A program made the translations under genes and the position numbers. From Thermomucor indicae-seudaticae (Eukaryota; Mucoromycota; Mucoromycetes; Mucorales; Lichtheimiaceae): DNA of 34,723 nucleotides. The notes below the pieces were generated by a model. It searched no databases and was not told where the DNA came from. It was given only the letters and a program-made list of their open reading frames with translations. Position 1 is the stretch's first letter, and the number at the start of each line of letters is the position of its first letter. The DNA lies in contig JSYX01000358.1 of assembly GCA_000787465.1 (NCBI GenBank), positions 1 through 34,723 of the forward strand, given 5' to 3'. Positions 33,361-34,723 of the stretch are shown one piece after another.

Positions 33361-34356
33361 GGTTTATCCTGCCAGCGCGCGCAAAAAGCGGGGGAGAAAT
33401 TGGGCCGCCACTGCTTTCGGCTTTTGAAACAGCTTTGAATGTGTTGTTTCCGGTTCTTTCGCATTATGTTCCGTGGTACTGTGTACAATAAAAAGGCAAG
33501 GTCAGTTATACTGGTCCTGTTGTGAGACTGGGAATAAAACGCTTTTGGTATAGGTGTAGTATATCCGCTTGGCCATCTTTCCACAACCTTGTCAGTAATG
33601 AACATCACAGCAGTTTAGACATTTTGAAGATTGTCCAAATGGCACCGCTTTTGCATAGTCGCGCTCTCGTCACCCGTTTGAAGTAGCTTTTCCTTTCCAG
33701 TTTCGGACACTGCCAGCTTGACGCAATAAGTCATGACGTAGAAAATAATGAGTTTTGAGCACTATACTCGGGCAGCGACACAGAAACGCAGCCCGTAACA
33801 GGCACCATAAGCGACAGTCGTTTATTGATGCATATTTTGTACGGCTTTGTGAACGCCGGTCGACAGGTGCACTCCGAACATGCTCAATCTTCTTGGTGCA
33901 ATCTGTGGATGCAAGTCTCTGGTGGTTGGTGACGTCGACAGTCCACGACGACCGAAACGTGGAAGCATGGAATACCAGAAATCTTTCAAAATTTTACCAG
34001 AGACATTTAGATACACGCAAGCGATCACGACAACTTTTCATTCTTTGTCTTCCCAGGAAAGACAAGGCCATTCGAAACGTCCAAATTGATACTTTATGAA
34101 TATCCTGCAAATCGGTTGATCGGCTGTCCGCTGGTCTAGTGGAAGTAAGATCTCTAACTCGTTGATATTTTTTTGGTTCCGTCGTAAACTCCCCTCCAAA
34201 AAGTTTACATACGGTTACACGAATTTCGCTTACTGTAGACAGCATTCGAACTGGTTTATCTCGGACTACTCATGAACAAGGGCAGCTATGACATTCATAT
34301 TACTAGCAAATAGAATATCTTGTATATTTAAATTGTGAGAGATCGTACAAAAAAGA
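33361..34356. other. Intergenic region upstream of ATG5
   Basis: About 1 kb. Frames of up to 123 codons occur on both strands without motifs or plausible splicing. The segment near 34120-34160 has a tRNA A-box-like string (tggtctagtgg) but no matching fold. Presumably it contains the ATG5 promoter and, towards 34356, the flank of the transposon relic. Confidence 0.35.
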
Positions 34357-34723
34357 TTAATAGGGAGTGTGGCCTCCACGAGCCTTTATGACAGCACGGC
34401 ATCTATCGCGTATGCTGCTAAGAAGTTTTTCACAAGCGGAAGAAGGAATATTGGCCCATTCTGTCTCCAGAGCTCGGGAAAACTCCTCTTTCGTTTTGAC
34501 CAGGTGTCTTCGCTACTTGATCCGTCTCTCCAGTTCGTCCCAAAGGTGTTCGATCGGGTTTAGGTCGGGACTTTGCGCCGGCCATCATGCGATCGTGGGG
34601 ATGCCTGTTTGGCGCTTCCACCACGTCGCGTAGTTTCCCGTATGACAGCTGGCGCCGTCTTTTTGGAACAAAAACTATACCCCAGAGTTGCTCGTACGAA
34701 GGGCCGTCAATACCGATCATTGG
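34357..34723 (-). pseudogene. Broken Tc1-type transposase, C-terminal part, cut by the window end
   Basis: In the frame ending at 34357 the minus strand reads FQKDGASCHTGNYATWWKRQ, then WPAQSPDLNPIEHLWDELER and, at the end, KARGGHTPY before TAA. These are the last two catalytic blocks (D and E) and the typical C-terminus of Tc1-like transposases. The frame is interrupted by stops (TGA at 34587-34585, TAG at 34515-34513, and others near the window end), so this copy is dead. It is distinct from the transposase at 5-1171, whose motifs are YSPELNPIEQFW. The inverted repeat expected downstream (below 34357) was not identified. Confidence 0.85.

Noticed and set aside
34120..34200. A tRNA-like A box (tggtctagtgg) followed by ggttccgtcg
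   Set aside because: The spacing, anticodon arm and acceptor stem cannot be folded into a tRNA, and the B box is not a good match.
1..34723. Search for a biosynthetic cluster, defence island or CRISPR-like array
   Set aside because: Genes are unrelated housekeeping functions with introns, and no regularly spaced repeats were seen.

Overview
This window is nuclear DNA from a filamentous fungus, most likely an early-diverging one (Mucoromycota, perhaps Mucorales). The basis is: about 55 short introns (mostly 50-80 bases) in protein genes; strictly fungal genes such as an RSC9-type chromatin subunit, a class III chitinase and an OPT oligopeptide transporter; a luminal ER chaperone ending in HDEL; and a DGCR6-like gene, a family I know mainly from animals. 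The phylum is an inference and no rRNA or marker was available to confirm it.

Layout. 1-1.2 kb: a Tc1/mariner-superfamily transposase (minus). 1.4-9.1 kb: a compact block of housekeeping genes: DGCR6-like (+), SEC62 (-), TFIIH subunit TFB4 (+) and the ER Hsp70 LHS1/GRP170 (+). 9.1-12.7 kb: gene-poor, with one small candidate gene for a CCHC zinc-knuckle (Gag-like) protein. 12.8-14.0 kb: glycogenin (-). 14.0-17.6 kb: gene-poor, with a decayed inverted copy of part of the Gag-like sequence. 17.6-33.4 kb: a second dense block: secreted chitinase (-), CDC1/TED1/PGAP5-type metallophosphoesterase (+), RSC9/ARID2-like (-), OPT transporter (-), an unrecognised 778-residue low-complexity protein (-), a short-chain dehydrogenase (-) and ATG5 (-). 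34.4 kb to the end: a broken Tc1-type transposase (-), cut by the window edge.

How the genes relate. This is ordinary eukaryotic chromosome, with each gene separately transcribed. There is a loose secretory-pathway theme: SEC62 (post-translational translocation) and LHS1 (luminal Hsp70 and exchange factor for translocation and folding) lie 2.3 kb apart; the chitinase is a secreted cargo; the CDC1/TED1-type enzyme remodels GPI anchors in the ER. I see no evidence that they form a functional cluster.

Exon models were built by hand from protein-family continuity, splice sites and reading phase; every model listed as a gene has a total coding length divisible by three. Three introns seem to use GC rather than GT donors, and the chitinase appears to contain a 13-base exon. 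I found no defence system, biosynthetic cluster, CRISPR array or rRNA/tRNA gene. The least explained material is the Gag-like zinc-knuckle family at 9.4-10.2 and 14.5-14.8 kb and the 778-residue protein.
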